DNA of 64,000 nt from Hoylesella saccharolytica JCM 17484 (GCF_000614205.1 NZ_BAKN01000003.1:62001-126000); one strand, 5' to 3'. Positions 17,554-27,632 are shown, counted from the first letter of the stretch. The notes: generated by a model not told the origin, from the sequence alone. Numbers and translations are program-made.

Positions 17554-18871
17554 GCTGACGGAGGAAGAGAGACAAAGGCGAAAGAAGTTTATCATTTACC
17601 CCCTGATGTTCCTGCTTTTTGCAGGCTCCATGTGGCTCATCTTCGCTCCATCGGAGAAAGAAGGGGAGAAACAGGCGAAGGGGTTCAACACGGAAGTACC
17701 GGATCCGCAAGCCTCGGAACTCATCGGCGACAAGAAGAAAGCCTATGAAAAGGAGATGATGGAACAGAAGGAGCAGGAACGAAGTCGTGCCATGCAAAGC
17801 CTCAGTTCCATGTTCGGGGAGATGACAGGAGGGCAACCAGTGCAGAGTTCCGAAGAGTTGGCCTTGAAGACGGATTTGTCGGAAAGAGACAACGGCTTCG
17901 GCTCTCGCACCGCTGCTCCGCAAGAGGGATTCCACGCCTCTGCATCAGCCTATCAGGACATCAACCGCACGCTCGGCAGTTTCTATGAGATGCCGAGAGA
18001 AGATCCGGAAAAGGAGGAAATGCGTACCCGTTTGAAGGAGTTGGAAAGTCGTATGAGTAATGAACAACAGTCGCCCGCTATAACCGTGAACGACCAGATG
18101 GCTCTGCTTGAAAAATCCTATCAGCTGGCAGCCAAGTATATGCCCGCAGGAGGCAAGGGGCAGTCCGTTCCCGCTGCTCTTCCTTCGACTTCGGGGAGTG
18201 AGACGGCTTCCGAAAGGAAAGTGGTCTCTTCCGGTCGCAATGGAAAGGCGATAGCGTTTCCTGTCAGGCAGGTGAGCGGTCAAGTGGTGTCGGCTCTGGC
18301 ACAGCCGATGAGCGACTCGACTTTCCGCTCCGAATATGTCAAGGAGAGGAACTATCTATTCCAAACCGCTATCGGGACTGTCTCGCAGACGGATAGAAAC
18401 ACCATATCAGCCTGTGTGCATAACAATCAGACGGTCATGGACGGGCAGACAGTACGTTTCCGTCTCTTGGAGCCGATGTCGGTATCGGGCAGGGAGATTC
18501 CACGAAATGCCCTTGTCGTGGGAACGGCAAAGTTGCAGGGCGAACGACTCTCCATTATCATTTCCTCTTTGGGGTATCGGGGAAGCATCATTCCCGTGGA
18601 GCTGTCGGTCTATGATACGGACGGACAGGCGGGGATATTCATTCCCGGATCGATGGAGCGTAATGCCGCCAAGGAGATTGCCGCTAACATGGGGACATCC
18701 GTGGGCAGCAGCGTGAACATCTCCACCGATGCGGGGGCACAGCTTGCCGCCGACCTCGGCAAGGGACTGATACAGGGAACGAGCCAATACTTTGCCAAGA
18801 AAATGCGCACCGTCAAGGTGCATCTGAAGGCAGGTTACAAGGTTCTGCTCTATCAACCCGAAAACAAGTAA
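17504..18871 (+). CDS. traM: TraM, VirB10-like T4SS scaffold protein
   Basis: This 455-aa protein has a short cytoplasmic N-terminus, a membrane helix at about residues 28-47, a long Glu/Lys/Gln-rich and Ser-rich periplasmic stretch, and a C-terminal beta-rich domain (from about residue 270). That domain includes VRFRLLEPMSVSGREIPRNA and the end HLKAGYKVLLYQPENK, as in VirB10/TraM proteins that link inner and outer membranes. It precedes traN by 38 bp. Confidence 0.88.
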   Translation: MFPFKRKTASDTSTSPELTEEERQRRKKFIIYPLMFLLFAGSMWLIFAPSEKEGEKQAKGFNTEVPDPQASELIGDKKKAYEKEMMEQKEQERSRAMQSLSSMFGEMTGGQPVQSSEELALKTDLSERDNGFGSRTAAPQEGFHASASAYQDINRTLGSFYEMPREDPEKEEMRTRLKELESRMSNEQQSPAITVNDQMALLEKSYQLAAKYMPAGGKGQSVPAALPSTSGSETASERKVVSSGRNGKAIAFPVRQVSGQVVSALAQPMSDSTFRSEYVKERNYLFQTAIGTVSQTDRNTISACVHNNQTVMDGQTVRFRLLEPMSVSGREIPRNALVVGTAKLQGERLSIIISSLGYRGSIIPVELSVYDTDGQAGIFIPGSMERNAAKEIAANMGTSVGSSVNISTDAGAQLAADLGKGLIQGTSQYFAKKMRTVKVHLKAGYKVLLYQPENK

Positions 18872-18909
18872 TTCACAGTTATTATTCACCACTTTAATCC
18901 AAAGTAAAA

Positions 18910-19829
18910 ATGAAAAGAACAGTTTTAGCCATCGCCCTGATGCTGGGCGCAGTCTGTGCCAACGCACAGGAAACGACTTCAAGCGGAGACCTCTATCAGG
19001 GGCTGACCCGCAAAATCACCTTTGAGCGGATGATACCGCCTCACGGCTTGGAAATCACCTACGACAAGACAGTACATATCATCTTCCCCTCTGCCGTGCG
19101 CTATGTCGATTTGGGTTCGCCCAACCTCATTGCGGGGAAGGCGGACGGGGCGGAAAACGTCATCCGTGTGAAGGCGACGGTCAAGGACTTCCACGAAGAG
19201 ACGAACATGAGCGTCATCACCGAAGACGGTGCATTTTACACCTTCAATGTCAAGTATGCCAACGAACCGCTGTTACTCAATGTGGAAATGGCGGACTTCA
19301 TCCACGATGGGGAGAGCGTAAACCGTCCGAACAATGCGATGGAGGTCTATCTCAAGGAACTCGGAAGCGAAAGCCCGATGCTGGTAAAGCTCATCATGAA
19401 ATCCATTCACAAGGAGGACAGGCGGACGGTGAAGCACATCGGCAGCAAGTCCTTCGGTATTCAGTACCTGCTCAAAGGGTTATACTCGCACAACGGACTG
19501 CTGTACTTCCACACCGAGCTGCGCAACAAGTCCAACGTGCCGTTCGACATCGACTTCATCACGTTCAAGATCGTGGACAAGAAGGTTGCCAAGCAGACCG
19601 CCATGCAGGAGCAGGTGCTGCTTCCGCTGCGTGCCTACAACTACACCACCTGCGTGGCGGGGCAGAAGAGCGAACGCACGGTATTCACCCTGCAAAAGTT
19701 CACCATCCCGATGACAAGCAGCTCATTGTGGAGATGCACGAGAAGAACGGCGGAAGACACCAATCCTTTGTCGTGGAGAACGAAGACCTTGTGCGTGCGA
19801 GGGAAATCAACGAACTCAAAGTGAAGTAG
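18910..19829 (+). CDS. traN: TraN (DUF4138), VirB9-like protein, frameshifted near the end
   Basis: A signal peptide (MKRTVLAIALMLGAVCANAQ) leads into a beta-rich domain with FERMIPPHGLEITYDKTVHI, as in DUF4138/TraN, the VirB9-like outer-membrane complex component. The frame shifts after position 19710. Adding one G there gives the usual C-terminus (IPDDKQLIVEMHEKNGGRH and on to INELKVK) and a stop at 19827-19829, 306 aa in all. In the sequence as given the protein ends in an unrelated tail at 19824. TraO starts one base after the restored stop, which supports the corrected reading. Confidence 0.85.
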
Positions 19830-19830
19830 T

Positions 19831-20413
19831 ATGAGAAAGTCTTTGTTTTTCCTGTTTGTCGTGTCGCTTGCCCTCTTTGCAGGGCAGGCGCACGCCCAGC
19901 GTTGTCTGCCCAAGATGAAAGGTATACGCCTGACCGCAGGCATGGCGGACGGTTTTTATTCTCCCTCTTCCAAGAATGAAACGGGCTATTCGTTCGGGGC
20001 TTCGCTTGCCACCTACACCAAAGGCGGGCATCAAGGGGTGCTTGGGGCGGAGTATCTCCGCAGATACCACTTATCGGGAGAGCCGTATTCCTGTGGAGCA
20101 GTTCACGGGCGAGGGAGGTTTCTTCTCTGGCGTGCTTTCAGACGGAAGTAAAACCTTTTTCCTATCAGCAGGTATTTCCGCCTTGGCGGGCTATGAGACG
20201 GTCAATGGTGGAAAGAAACTGCTCTTTGATGGCTCCACAGTACGTAATAAAGACGGTTTTATTTACGGTGGGGCAATCACCCTACAGGCGGAGACCTATC
20301 TGACGGATAGATTGGTGTTGCAGCTCTACGGCAGGGAACGTTGTCTGTGGGGAGGCTCTATGGGGCGTTTTCATACACAATACGGTGTCGGACTGAAAAT
20401 AATGCTGGACTGA
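19831..20413 (+). CDS. traO: TraO conjugal transfer protein, frameshifted
   Basis: A signal peptide (MRKSLFFLFVVSLALFAGQA, cut after AHA) is followed by a small beta-barrel-like domain. The N-terminal part (MKGIRLTAGMADGFY, LGAEYLR) and the C-terminal part (DTTYRESRIPVEQFTGEGGF to the end HTQYGVGLKIMLD) are in different frames. The switch is at about 20056-20066, and removing one base gives about 193 aa. The order traN-traO-traP and the repeated YGGxxxLQAETYLTDRLVL-type strands fit TraO, an outer-membrane-associated protein of unknown function. It shares TGATG with the traP start. Confidence 0.8.
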
Positions 20414-21267
20414 TGGATGCACGACAGATGAGAGAGATTCCCATTGCGGACTTCCTCAGCACAATGGGAATTCAGCCGACCAGACAGAAAGGAAATGCCT
20501 TGTGGTATTCCGCTCCGTACCGCATGGAGCGGAGACCCTCCTTCAAGGTTGATATAAATAGAAACGTATGGTTCGACTTTGGGACAGGAAAAGGCGGAGA
20601 CATCTTCGACTTGGCAGGAGCATTCATCGGGAGCGAGGATTTCCTTTTAAGGGCGGCTTTTATCGCAAAGAGCGGTGCGTGTCCGCTTCCCGTTATGGAG
20701 CATTTGCCAAGGGAAAAAGAAAGAGAACCCTCCTTTGAGGATATTTGGACATGTCCCTTATTGAATGGCAGACTGCTCGGCTATTTGGTAGAACGAGGAA
20801 TCAATGCCCACGTTGCCAACCCCAACTGCGAGGAGGTGAGGTATCGTGTACGGGGCAAGCGGTACTATGCCATCGGCTTCCGTAACGAAGCAGGAGGATT
20901 GGAACTGCGTAATCGCTTCTTCAAGGGCTGCATACCGCCCAAAGACATTTCACTGAAGCGCAACGGCTCGGACGTCTGTTCCGTCTTTGAGGGCTTTATG
21001 GATTATCTCTCTGCTATGCAAATGGGCATCATTGCTTCGGACTGGCTTGTTCTTAATTCCGTTTCCAACGTGGAGAAAGCACTGAAAGTGCTGGGCGTTT
21101 ATCGCAGGATAGAATGCTATCTCGATAATGATGATGCGGGGCGAAGAACATTGGAAAAGCTGAGGGCTAATTTCGGGGAAAAGGTCATTGACCGCAGCTC
21201 TCTGTATGCCGACCATAAGGATTTGAATGAGTTCCTGCTTTCCAAGAATGCAGGGAACAATGTATAA
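20413..21267 (+). CDS. traP: TraP, toprim-domain DNA primase
   Basis: This 284-aa primase-like protein has an N-terminal DnaG zinc-domain-like region (WYSAPYRMERRPSFKVDINR, then WFDFGTGKGGDIFDLA) and a C-terminal toprim domain with the acidic residues VFEGFMD and LDNDDAGRR. The cysteines of a classical CHC2 zinc finger are missing here, as in other ICE-encoded TraP. It is expected to prime complementary-strand synthesis of the transferred strand in the recipient. It starts within the TGATG overlap with traO. Confidence 0.85.
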   Translation: MDARQMREIPIADFLSTMGIQPTRQKGNALWYSAPYRMERRPSFKVDINRNVWFDFGTGKGGDIFDLAGAFIGSEDFLLRAAFIAKSGACPLPVMEHLPREKEREPSFEDIWTCPLLNGRLLGYLVERGINAHVANPNCEEVRYRVRGKRYYAIGFRNEAGGLELRNRFFKGCIPPKDISLKRNGSDVCSVFEGFMDYLSAMQMGIIASDWLVLNSVSNVEKALKVLGVYRRIECYLDNDDAGRRTLEKLRANFGEKVIDRSSLYADHKDLNEFLLSKNAGNNV

Positions 21268-21287
21268 CAACAAAACGATAACAAACA

Positions 21288-21749
21288 ATGAAAAAGAAAA
21301 TTATAAACACAATATGGGTAATGGGAGTACTTGCCCTCGCCGGGTTTTGCCTATCTGCTTGTAATCACGAGTTGGATATTCAGCAGGCGTACCCCTTCAC
21401 GGTAGAGACGATGCCGGTGCAGAAGCACATCGTCAAGGGACAGACGGCGGAGATACGCTGTACATTGAAAAGGGAGGGCAACTTTGCCGACACCCGCTAC
21501 ACCATAAGGTACTTTCAGACCGATGGAAAGGGACGGCTGAAGATGGACGACGGCACGGTGTTCAAGCCCAATGATCGCTATACGCTAACGAAAGAAGAGT
21601 TCAGGCTTTACTACACCTCTGCTTCCTCCGACCAGCAGACGATAGACGTGTATGTGGAGGACAATTTCGGACAGACGGAAAAACTTTCGTTTGAGTTCAA
21701 CAGTCAAAGGGACGAGGAAAAGGAGAAACCGAATGAGGACAAGAAGTAA
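21288..21749 (+). CDS. traQ: TraQ (DUF3872) lipoprotein
   Basis: This 153-aa protein has a lipoprotein signal peptide: a hydrophobic stretch ending in the lipobox LSAC with Cys at residue 29. It is followed by a beta-sandwich-like domain with the conserved YTIRYFQTDGKGRLKMDDGT and a very acidic and basic tail. This matches DUF3872/TraQ, the last conserved gene of CTnDOT-type tra operons. Its 3' end overlaps the lysozyme start by 17 bp. Confidence 0.85.
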   Translation: MKKKIINTIWVMGVLALAGFCLSACNHELDIQQAYPFTVETMPVQKHIVKGQTAEIRCTLKREGNFADTRYTIRYFQTDGKGRLKMDDGTVFKPNDRYTLTKEEFRLYYTSASSDQQTIDVYVEDNFGQTEKLSFEFNSQRDEEKEKPNEDKK

Positions 21750-22248
21750 ACTTGTCGTCTTATCGCTCTGCCTTGTTTACTTGTCCTGCTTCCACCTTTC
21801 TGCTCAGGAGATCGGAAAGACACTCTTCTCACTACCGCCGTTCGAGCGTGCCGTGGTCTGCATTAAGCACTTCGAGGGCTTACATTCTTGGAAGGATTAT
21901 CCCTATGTAGGTTACGGACATCGGCTTCTGCCCGGAGAGCGGTTCACGGCAGCGATGACGGAACGGCGGGCGGATTCCCTGCTTCGAGCAGACCTGATGA
22001 AGCGTTTTGCTTCGTTCCAAAGGTTTGGTAAAGATGCGCTCCTGCTCACCGTTCTATCCTACAATGTAGGCGAGTATCGCCTCTTGGGAAATGGCAAGCG
22101 ACCGAAGAGTATCCTTGTCCGAAAATTGGAGTTGGGAGATAGGGATATTTACCGTGAATATGTCTCGTTCTGCCGATACAAGGGTAAAGTCCTCAGAGGT
22201 CTTATCAAACGGCGAAAGGTGGAATTTACCCTGTTTTATGTACCCTGA
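21733..22248 (+). CDS. GH24-like lysozyme of the transfer operon
   Basis: This 171-aa protein has a signal peptide (VVLSLCLVYLSCFHLSAQ) and a lysozyme-like fold region. The segment IKHFEGLHSWKDYPYVGYGH carries the catalytic Glu of the phage T4-type family (FEG...GYGH), and VLSYNVGEYRLLGNGKRPKS the later conserved block. T4SS operons commonly carry such a muramidase to open the peptidoglycan for the channel. It is the last gene of the plus-strand operon; a strong terminator follows 14 bp after the stop. Confidence 0.82.
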   Translation: MRTRSKLVVLSLCLVYLSCFHLSAQEIGKTLFSLPPFERAVVCIKHFEGLHSWKDYPYVGYGHRLLPGERFTAAMTERRADSLLRADLMKRFASFQRFGKDALLLTVLSYNVGEYRLLGNGKRPKSILVRKLELGDRDIYREYVSFCRYKGKVLRGLIKRRKVEFTLFYVP

Positions 22249-22261
22249 TTTCACAAAGTAT

Positions 22262-22295
22262 GCCCCTTGCAAGTTTTATCGGCTTGCAAGGGGGC
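22262..22295 (+). terminator. Rho-independent terminator of the tra operon
   Basis: GCCCCTTGCAAG (22262-22273) pairs with CTTGCAAGGGGGC (22283-22295) with one bulged G; a GTTTTC tract follows. It lies 14 bp after the lysozyme stop and ends the transfer operon, so the next gene must use its own promoter. Confidence 0.85.
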
Positions 22296-22336
22296 GTTTT
22301 CTGTCTGTTTTATTCATCTTTCTCGCTATGAATGAG

Positions 22337-22344
22337 TAACTTTG
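22337..22344 (+). promoter_or_regulatory. Bacteroidota -7 promoter element for the PHP-ATPase gene
   Basis: TAACTTTG fits the Bacteroidota -7 consensus TAnnTTTG and lies 25 bp upstream of the ATG at 22369, just after the tra terminator. This indicates that the PHP-ATPase is transcribed on its own. Confidence 0.6.
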
Positions 22345-22368
22345 CAAGAAATTAAATGTAAGTAAAAA

Positions 22369-25115
22369 ATGAACAGAGGATCGGAATGGCGTATTTGGGA
22401 CTTGCATGTCCATACTCCCTTTTCTTTAGAGCATAATTATAAGTGTTCTCCTGATAAAGATATCTGGGAGAAGTATATAGATGCTTTAGAGCATCTTCCA
22501 GATGATATAAAAGTTCTTGGCATCAATGACTATCTTTTTATTGATGGTTATCGTAAAATTCTCGATTATAAAGAACAAGGTAGACTTCAAAATATAGATT
22601 TGATCCTACCAGTTGTCGAGTTTAGATTATCCAAGTTCTGTGGGAATGAGAAGTTTAAAAGAATAAACTACCATATCATCTTTTCTAACGAACTAACTCC
22701 TGAACAAATTCAGCAACAATTTCTAAATGCTCTTACAGCACATTATACGTTAAGTCCTGACTGTACTCAACAGTGGGGAGGAGTTATTTCAATGGATAGT
22801 ATAAAAGATTTAGGAGAACGGATTATTAATTCTGTACCAGAAGATAAACGCAAACACTATGGAAATCCATTAAGAGAAGGATTCAATAATCTCAATCTTG
22901 AGACTTCTGTCATCAAAAATGCTTTATCAAATGCCAATCCGATATTTGATGGCAAATTCATTACGGCTATTGGCAAAACAGAATGGGAAGATTTCAAATG
23001 GAACGATAATTCTATAGCAGAAAAAAGAGCATCATTAATGATGTTGATATAGTTTTTACCGCAGCCGAGAATATTGACGCATACAATAAGTCAAAAGAAA
23101 AACTACATGAACAAGGTGTAAATGATTTGCTGTTAGATTGTAGTGATGCGCATTCTTTTGCAGACCAGATTGAGCTAAAAGATAGATTGGGAAATTGTAA
23201 AACTTGGATTAAAGCTGATACAACATTTGAAGGGCTAAAACAAATTCTATTTGAACCTGAAGATAGGGTGAAAATTCAAACAACAAAGCCTGACGAGAAA
23301 AATATTTACCAAGTAATCGATAGTATAGCATTAGATGAAGATGATTTTTGGCATGGAAAAATCTTTCTTAATCCGAATTTAAATACTATTGTCGGAGGAC
23401 GTTCGACAGGTAAGTCTTCCTTGCTTAAAGCAATTGCTGCTAAGCATGGAAATAAAGAAGTTGAAGAAGATGATTTTATTAGGCAGCATCTTGATGGAGT
23501 ATCTATTCGATGGCAGGATGGAAATGATCAACTTGGTCGTGAAATAGAATATTTTCGACAAAGTTATATGCATGATATTGCTTTTGATTCAGAAAAGACA
23601 AATAGGATAGTTGATAGCATTATAAAAGACAAAGATGAGGCGGGGTTATTGAAAGCTTACAATGAGCAACTTACTGAAATTTCAAAAGAAATATCAGAGG
23701 GTGTTTTTTCTATCTTCCAAATGCAAAAAGATATAGTTTCTATTGCAAAGTCTTTGTCTGAAAAAGGGAATAAAGACGGAGTAACTCAACAGTTAAATTT
23801 GCTAAAATCGAAAGCCGCTGAGTTGCAAAAGGGAAGTGAATTAACGCAAGAAGAAAGAATGTCCTTTGATGCATACTTACGTCAAATTCAGGAAAAGAAA
23901 AAACAAATAGCAGAAATAGACAATGATTTAGGATTACTGGATAAAATGAAGAATGTCACTCCTTTTGATCCTACCTTCAAGGACAAGTGGCAATTTAATC
24001 AATTATCATTTCCTTTGAATCAGTATGATATTGACCGACTGTACAATGATTTGAAGGTAAAGACTGAAATTGAATGGGGTAACATTGTTCAACATTTCAT
24101 AGAAAAGACCTCAAAAGTAAAAGAGCAAATAAGCACAGATATTCAAACTATAATCGCTTATGATGTCTATAAGAAAGGAATACATGCTTTTGAAGGCAAT
24201 AAGGAATTGAAGGATATTAATAGTAAAATACAAGAAGAAGAGAAAACCCTTGAAACTATTATTGGGTTGCAGAGTAGGCTTGAACATATAAGAAAGCTGC
24301 GTAATTCTCTTATTCAGAAAATTATTGATGCTCACTGTTCTTATAAAATTATGGCAAGAGAAATATGTAATACATTAGAAATCACATATGATGGACTTGA
24401 TATTTGCGTGGGTCTTACATTTCACAAGAAAGAGTTACAGGAATTCTTGGAAAGTAGGCTTAACCAACGTGGGACTGAACGTCAAGAATACTTGAAAATG
24501 TTACTAAACAGATATGATGACGATAACAAATCTTACAGCTTGGACTTTCTCAAAAATCTTCTTTCAGAGAATATCTTACTAAAGAACGGATACGAGGCTT
24601 TAAATGTTGCGATTGAATTTCTTACTCGTAATTGGTATAGTCTTGATTATAGTTTAACCTATCAGGGAGATGCATTTGTAAACATGTCGGAAGGAAAACA
24701 GGCTTTTGTTATTCTAAAATTACTCTTAGATTTTAGTGATAAGAAATGTCCAATACTCATTGACCAACCAGAAGATAGTCTCGACAACCGTGCAATTTAT
24801 CATGAGTTGGTTGCATACATCAAACGAAAAAAGAAAGAACGACAGATAATATTGGTAACGCACAATTCCAATGTTGTGGTAAGTGCAGACGCAGAAAATG
24901 TAATTGTAGCCAATCAAGAAGGTGCAGATACGCCAAACTTAGGAGGCATGAAATTTCAATATATTAACGGGGCTTTGGAAGATACCAAACAAAGAGACGA
25001 AAACTCTGAGTATATCTTATCCTCACAAGGTATCCGTGAACATATATGTGATATTTTGGAAGGAGGACGTATTGCTTTTGAAAAGCGTGAACAGAAATAC
25101 GGTTTTAGAAGATAG
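22369..25115 (+). CDS. TrlF-like PHP-domain and SMC/ABC-type ATPase, putative defence protein, frameshifted
   Basis: The protein starts with a PHP metal-hydrolase motif (WDLHVHTPFS, residues 9-18). A later conserved block, LLLDCSDAHSF, is the second PHP metal-binding segment. An ABC/SMC-type ATPase follows: Walker A VGGRSTGKSSLL, a long coiled coil, a signature-like MSEGKQAFVILKLLL, Walker B CPILIDQPEDSLDN and a switch His in ILVTHNSNVV. This order matches TrlF-family PHP-ATPases. The frame breaks at the A6 run 23021-23026; adding one A restores AEKKSIINDVDIVFTAAENI and gives 915 aa. The gene is much more AT-rich than the tra genes around it and has its own promoter, so it is a transferred cargo gene. 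A nuclease-type defence role is inferred from architecture and context only. Confidence 0.75.
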
Positions 25116-25138
25116 AACCATATTTGGTTGGGCTTTTT

Positions 25139-25266
25139 GTTACTTTTGAGCCGTCTCAACTCACTGTCAAAAGTAACGAGGTGCTTTTCATCGGGTTTCT
25201 TTGCTACTTTCTTTGTCCGCTCGAAGCTCACGAAAGAAAGTAGCGGTCGGCAAATCTGCCGACCGC
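25139..25266. terminator. Three consecutive inverted repeats after the PHP-ATPase gene
   Basis: Three perfect inverted repeats follow each other. GTTACTTTTGA pairs with TCAAAAGTAAC (25139-25177), GCTACTTTCTTT with AAAGAAAGTAGC (25203-25244), and GCGGTCGGCA with TGCCGACCGC (25243-25266). They sit between the converging PHP-ATPase gene (plus) and the pcfJ-side operon (minus, first stop at 25268). The last one likely serves as a bidirectional terminator; the first two are unusual and have long loops. Confidence 0.6.
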
Positions 25267-25267
25267 T

Positions 25268-25498
25268 TTACTTTGTTTGTTCTTCTTGAACGGTTATCCG
25301 TCCCGTCCTTACTTCGGGGTGCGTAGAGAAAGCCCAATTGATTTCTTCATCGGGAAGAGTGCTGTGAACGTTTCTACCCATCACCATTCCACAATCCTGA
25401 ATGACCTTTTGTCGTGCTTCTTCTCTGCTCTCGGCAACCACCTCAAAAACTCCCTCGAAGATGTATTGTGTCCGTACTCTGTAAACTCTCTTTTTCAT
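25268..25498 (-). CDS. Small conserved ICE protein of unknown function
   Basis: This 76-aa protein starts at the ATG at 25498 (MKKRVYRVRTQYIFEGVFEV), four bases after the stop of the upstream gene. It shows a short alpha/beta pattern (VAESREEARQKVIQDCGMVM) like small DpnD/PcfM-type accessory proteins, but no catalytic motif. It is the last gene of the minus-strand accessory operon. Function unknown. Confidence 0.55.
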   Translation of the reverse strand: MKKRVYRVRTQYIFEGVFEVVAESREEARQKVIQDCGMVMGRNVHSTLPDEEINWAFSTHPEVRTGRITVQEEQTK

Positions 25499-25502
25499 AT
25501 TC

Positions 25503-25757
25503 TCAAAATTCAACCTTTAATAATCTGTGTTCCATTGGTTCTCCATTGGATAACCTGCGGTGGGTAAGCCAAAAATGATGTGTGCCGTAACCATAGGCAA
25601 AGAACTTGTCGAGTTCCGTTTCTTCGACTATACTCTTGACGGCTGCCCTCAGTTCCTCCTCATTGGCGGATAAGGTAATGGCATTGATTACCCTTACAAG
25701 GATATGGGGTATCTCGTCCGCCCAGTTGCATACGATGCTTTCTATTTCTGCTTTCAT
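25503..25757 (-). CDS. Small conserved ICE protein of unknown function
   Basis: This 84-aa protein (MKAEIESIVCNWADEIPHIL) has a helical N-terminal half and a C-terminal GYGTHHFWLTHRRLSNGEPM segment. It lies between pcfJ (33 bp upstream) and the next small gene (4 bp downstream), so it is co-transcribed with them. No known domain is recognized. Confidence 0.55.
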   Translation of the reverse strand: MKAEIESIVCNWADEIPHILVRVINAITLSANEEELRAAVKSIVEETELDKFFAYGYGTHHFWLTHRRLSNGEPMEHRLLKVEF

Positions 25758-25790
25758 ATCTGTGATGTTTTGGTGATTGGTGATTGTTGC

Positions 25791-27064
25791 TTATGCTGTC
25801 GCTCTCATTCTCTGCCTAATCAATTTGCGATTGGCATTGACAAGGCTCACTATTTGGTCGTGATATTCCGTATTCTTGTTGCACACGCCACGACTTTGCA
25901 CCACTTTGAGCGTGTCCAAATTAACCTCAATCGTTTCTATCCGTCTACCCTCAATGGTCGCCGAAAGGATAAGCGAGTTCTCTTTGAGATAGTAGGTATT
26001 GTCGAATACGCAATGGTGCATTGCCACACCCTCATCCAAATGTTCCTGCACGCTCTCCAAAACGTGGACTTGGATTGTGCCATCCGTGAATGAGATACCG
26101 AAGAACTTTGATTTGAGTTCGTGGAAACGCTTTTCATCCTCCATTGCCTTTTTGCGTTTCTTCTCCTTTTCTTCCTTTTCCCTTTGTCTGCGGAGTTCGT
26201 TTTGTCTTAGGTCGTGTTCCGTATGCAGGTCGGTGGGGCAAACATACTTGGGGCTGTGTATGTCCTTGCCCAATCTGCGGAGCATATCCACATAGTCGCA
26301 CCATATCGAAATGTCCTCTATGTCGTAGCCGTTGCGAGTGGCAACCTTATAGGACTGCCAACAAACGTCAAATGTCCGTGAATTATCAAGAAAGTATTTC
26401 AAATGTTCGGTTCTACCTGCTTTCAGCAAGGTTTCCGCTCGACTGTCGGACAATAGGTAGGTATGAGAACGGTTGGTGCGATGTCGTGAAAATCGTCCCT
26501 AAAACCATTTCTACGAAGTGTCTCTGCAACCTTGAACTTGGGATATATCAGTGAATACGATATATGGCGGTAGGCTTCGTTATCGTTTCTCACTGCCATA
26601 GGCGAGCAATAGGAAAAGGTGTCGATGTATCTACCTAGTACTCTTTGAACGGCAACAATCGTCTTTCGTCCTTGTGCGTTCCACCAATACTGACCGATTT
26701 CAATAGTGTATGATGATGCCTTGCAACCTTTCTCCATTTCCACAGAAAGAAGAAACATTCTTAATACTTGGTACTCTTTACAAGTGGTAAGTATCGTAAA
26801 GTATTGCTTCTGTCTTATCTTACGTTCAAAAGTCGTTCGGACTTGCAACTTTGCCCTACAATGAGGGCAAGTGCATGTATATGCCGGCTTTTCCATTGTC
26901 CAACTATGTCCACAATCCATACAAGTGGTACGACCTTTGGGTAATCGATAGGCGAAATGGTCTATACACTCACGGAATGCCCATTTACTCTGTGTCTTGG
27001 TTATCGGTCGTAAGTTCTTGCTCTCTGCAAGTACTGCTTTCTCAAACTTGTTTCTCGGTTTCAT
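25791..27064 (-). CDS. PcfJ-like protein, frameshifted
   Basis: The N-terminal part (from 27064) has a zinc-ribbon-like pattern CMDCGHSW ... CTCPHCRAKL. The C-terminal part has the PcfJ-type conserved block GVAMHHCVFDNTYYLKENSL with a nearby SRGVCNKNTEY. The two parts are in different frames: the first ends DIAPTVLIP, and adding one base near 26459-26462 gives DIAPTVLIPYLLSDSRAE and 424 aa. PcfJ proteins occur in conjugative plasmids and ICEs; their role is poorly known. It is in an operon with pcfK and ardA. Confidence 0.75.
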
Positions 27065-27080
27065 AATCTTTCCTCCTCAA

Positions 27081-27611
27081 TTAGTTGTTCCGAAATACAT
27101 AGCCATCCTTATACCAAAAGTCCGTACAAAAAAGGTCATCGGCATATTTGGAGAAGTCAAAATATATCAGCGCAAAATCGGGTAAGTCGTTTTCCATTTT
27201 CGCAAGCTCCTCCGCAAAATCTTCCCTGCTTGCATAACTGCCTATGTAGGCGGATTGGAAAGCCTTTACAAGGCTGTATGCGTCTTGGGTGAATTGGGCG
27301 TTGTTACCGTCCGCCCATACCCAAAAGGCTTCTTGCTCCTTGTCGCTCAGTCTGTCCAACTCGTCCCGAAGTTCAAAGAAGTTTTCCTCCAAATGCCCTT
27401 CATCTATCAGACCATCGGGGATTTCCTCCCACGCTTGGAACATCAATTCGGGTTCTTCCTCGTCCTCGTGTATCTCGGCACAATGTTCGATAAAGTCGTC
27501 CAAATCGTAGAAGTCCGAAAGTTCCACCCACTCGCCCTGCAATGAGCCGTTGTTGTACTTAGCATAAGTGCCTACATAGATGCGTGCTTCGTTCAATTCC
27601 TTTGTTTCCAT
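27081..27611 (-). CDS. ardA: ArdA antirestriction protein
   Basis: This 176-aa, very acidic protein starts with the ArdA signature EARIYVGTYAKYNNGSLQGE, then WVELSDFYDLDDFIEHC, and later has DRLSDKEQEAFWVWADG. ArdA proteins mimic B-form DNA and block type I restriction-modification enzymes, protecting the element on entry into a new host. It lies between pcfJ and pcfK in the minus-strand accessory operon, where it would be expressed together with transfer functions. The frame is complete. Confidence 0.88.
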   Translation of the reverse strand: METKELNEARIYVGTYAKYNNGSLQGEWVELSDFYDLDDFIEHCAEIHEDEEEPELMFQAWEEIPDGLIDEGHLEENFFELRDELDRLSDKEQEAFWVWADGNNAQFTQDAYSLVKAFQSAYIGSYASREDFAEELAKMENDLPDFALIYFDFSKYADDLFCTDFWYKDGYVFRNN

Positions 27612-27632
27612 TTCCTTTTGTTGTTTAGAGGG

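Noticed and set aside
22369-25115. Two genes, a PHP phosphoesterase and an OLD/SMC-like ATPase
   Set aside because: One added A at 23021-23026 joins both in a continuous conserved protein with the second PHP motif lying after the break, so this is one gene.
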